Source of the DNA: Siphonodentalium dalli
Taxonomy: Eukaryota; Mollusca; Scaphopoda; Gadilida; Siphonodentaliidae
DNA length: 64,000 nucleotides
Assembly (NCBI GenBank): GCA_032622095.1
Contig: CP136069.1
Coordinates: 4,264,976 to 4,328,975, forward strand
Direction of reading: 5' to 3'
Shown: piece after piece, positions 55,901 through 58,900 of the stretch
Numbering within the stretch: the first letter of the stretch is position 1
Layout: the number at the start of each line of letters is the position of its first letter
Notes under the pieces: model-generated
What the model was told of the DNA's origin: nothing
The model's input: only the letters and a program-made list of their open reading frames with translations
Database searches by the model: none
Program-made: the position numbers and the translations under genes

Positions 55901-58900
55901 TCTGTGTAAATTTACAACTAGAAGAATCGAACGGTCACCCATAAACAAAGGACAATGCTAATCAGTGACAGGTGGAAAGGTAATAAGTTTGGGCCCAGGT
56001 AAAACCGCATGAAAAACAAATTGAGTGTCTGTTAAAAGTCTCTGCCCCGGCCGATGACTGCGCTATGTTCACTGTTATAGATAGCACCCGAGATTACCCG
56101 GCATTAGACGGCGCGCTGTCTGGTGGCCCAGTGCTCGGTCCCCCCTCGAACCCCCCAGGACCCATATCCGAGGAGAGAAACTGCGTCTGCAACCCCTCGA
56201 TGCCTTGCAATTAACTTAGTTCTTTGTTACAGACAAGAAAAAGCAGCAAGAGCTCTTCGAAATCCAAGTGAGAATCAGGATTCGCGTTGGATGGCAAGTA
56301 GCCCTGTTAATTAGAAATGTAATCTAAATGTGGAATCGTCAAGATCCAAGCAATGGATTTTGTTATCTTTAGAGTAAAAAACTGAATAAACAGGACTGTG
56401 TAAGCCTTGGAAGAGACATCGAGGAGTGATTAATGAGCAGACTGATTCCCCCCTAACCGGAGCCAGCTTAAACCCTGACAGGAAGCAGAATCATACAGTG
56501 TAGCCAGTAGGGCAGCGGCGACCTACTAGGTCACGACACGAATCCAGAAACCTGACCAACAGGACGACACCACACTAGTGTTTCTAAATGCACACAATCT
56601 GCATTGAACTACATGTTGAATGGGCAGAGCAGTCAAATATACATAGAATGAACCGAAACTTTTAGATGACACGAGCCCAAGATCTGAGATATTACTCGAT
56701 TCGAGTATCACCCCCCCCCCCCCAAGACAGTGACTATGAAACGCTACCGCCCCAGTGGCTACACTGGTACAACTTGCCTCCCGCCAAATAGCAAGCATTT
56801 GAGGGTCACGCAGAGTCCCGGGAAATGGTCTTAACAGCAATTCCACCCGAGGGTAGACGCCAGGGAGCAACTTACTTGGAAATTTTGATTATCAAATAAA
56901 TAGCCTCACATGGACATGATGAGATAGTATTTTGTTCTCAATCTCAAAGTTGACATAAAATTCATACCAAATTGCATGGCTATTATCCAAGTTTGGATGG
57001 CAAATTGTGATGCGATACCAGTTAAGTTGCTCCCTAGGGGGCTGACAGATTTTGTACATCGCACATGCTTGTGAAAGGGATGTGGGAGGACGAAATCTGA
57101 GGTAGGATCCAGCAGGAGCGGGCGAGCATGGTCGGATCCGTGAACACTGGAACCCACCCTCGGAACAGTATGGCGTCTGGCTACAGTGAATTCAATGGTG
57201 AAGTATGCGGCTGGGCCACCTCAAGGTCCGCATGGAACGAGGAATTGGATTAGCCTGAACCTGCTTGACAATGGGGTTACTGAAACCGAGGCCACACGAG
57301 GAAGAAAATAGCCTGTGGTATGACCAGTTACATGTATAAGGATCAGGAAAGGGACCCAAAAATTTACCATGAAATTAGGTGACTGATGCGTCACATTATT
57401 ATTTGTGAAATTGTGTCATATTGATCTGACAAAAAAGTTATTTTGTTGGCAAACAATCTCAACGTATTGTAAATTATTTCATAGTGAACTAGTTATGAGC
57501 CAAGCAAAACCACACAAGTGAGTTAATTCATAGATAAACGAAAAGGGACCCAAACCTGATCCCTAATTTTGCTACATATGTCAACATGAAACAGATTTGT
57601 GAGTGACAATTTCAGAATTTCGACGTAAACAAAACGAATGTTGTCACGTGCCAATTTCAACATAAACAAAGTTATAAACCAATGTTGTCTCACTGGTTGA
57701 ATGTTCTAATACTTTCATTCTAAAACCACAAGAAACAGAGATAACATAACAACTGTGCTGTATAGGCATTGTCCCAGAAAGTTCAACACGTGAACCGCTG
57801 CATATAAACAGACGAAGTGCAATTCCGAAATTAATTCCGAATTCTAAACCACGTGCTCCGAAACCGGAAGTTGGGAAATTACCCACAATTTTCAACAGAA
57901 CAATATAGTTTGTGTATTTTATTTGCGTTAAAACAAATAAAACAGGGAAATTGAATGAAATTGTCACTCTGATATTAATTTAATAATTATTGTGTCGTTT
58001 CCAAAATTGAACCGATGTCACAACAAGTTAAAAAATGTGGAACGGAATTGTTAAATGAAGCCGACAATAATATGTGGTTTCATTTCTCATAGCATTAGTT
58101 TTTACTTCCCTTCGAATCTTGTCACAAGAGAAAAAGAGGCCGTTTACTGTGGGTCCACTTGCTTATATACATAACGAGTGGACAAATGACCTTGACCTGC
58201 TACGTCATAATAATAAATGATTCAAAAGGTACTTAAGCTATTTCGTACCAAAATAATAAATTTTAAACGGATCTCATAGAATCCTTTCTTGTGAATAAAG
58301 ATGAATATACCATGTAGTTCAGTGTGTAAGTATCTTATTAGGGAATATGAATCAGCTGTTCGCCAACTGATTGACTCGTCTTTGGCTCAGATAATTATAA
58401 AACAAAACTCAATATCGCTCTGTAACGTGCATTTACATAAGAGATCAGTACAGACTATCGCCATAAGAAGATGACATCATTTACTTCAACGATAACAACA
58501 TAATAAAGGCTATTTATACAAAAAGCAAATAAAATTCCAATATTAGCCCGCTGGGACAAGTGATTGATACGCCGTTTATTTCCCGACCGTTTAGAGCTAT
58601 TTCACTGTGGAGCATATAATAAATTGCCAGATTTACATAAAAATTATCTAAATAAAAACGAATTGAGGAGGGCACTAAAATTGGGTCGGGAGAGGATGTA
58701 ACTCTAGCATTATTTTTATATTGGGCTAATAATCAAATAGGGGGAAATGGCTGTGTAGAAACCTCTAGGCTGGTCCATGTTACTATATCACAACTCCCTG
58801 ATGACGTTAAATGACTCACTACAAAACCTACTCATCCCGTTTATTTATAGTCCCTGTCTTGGATGAGCATCACCAAATTCACCCTCTGGGGACCTCATCC

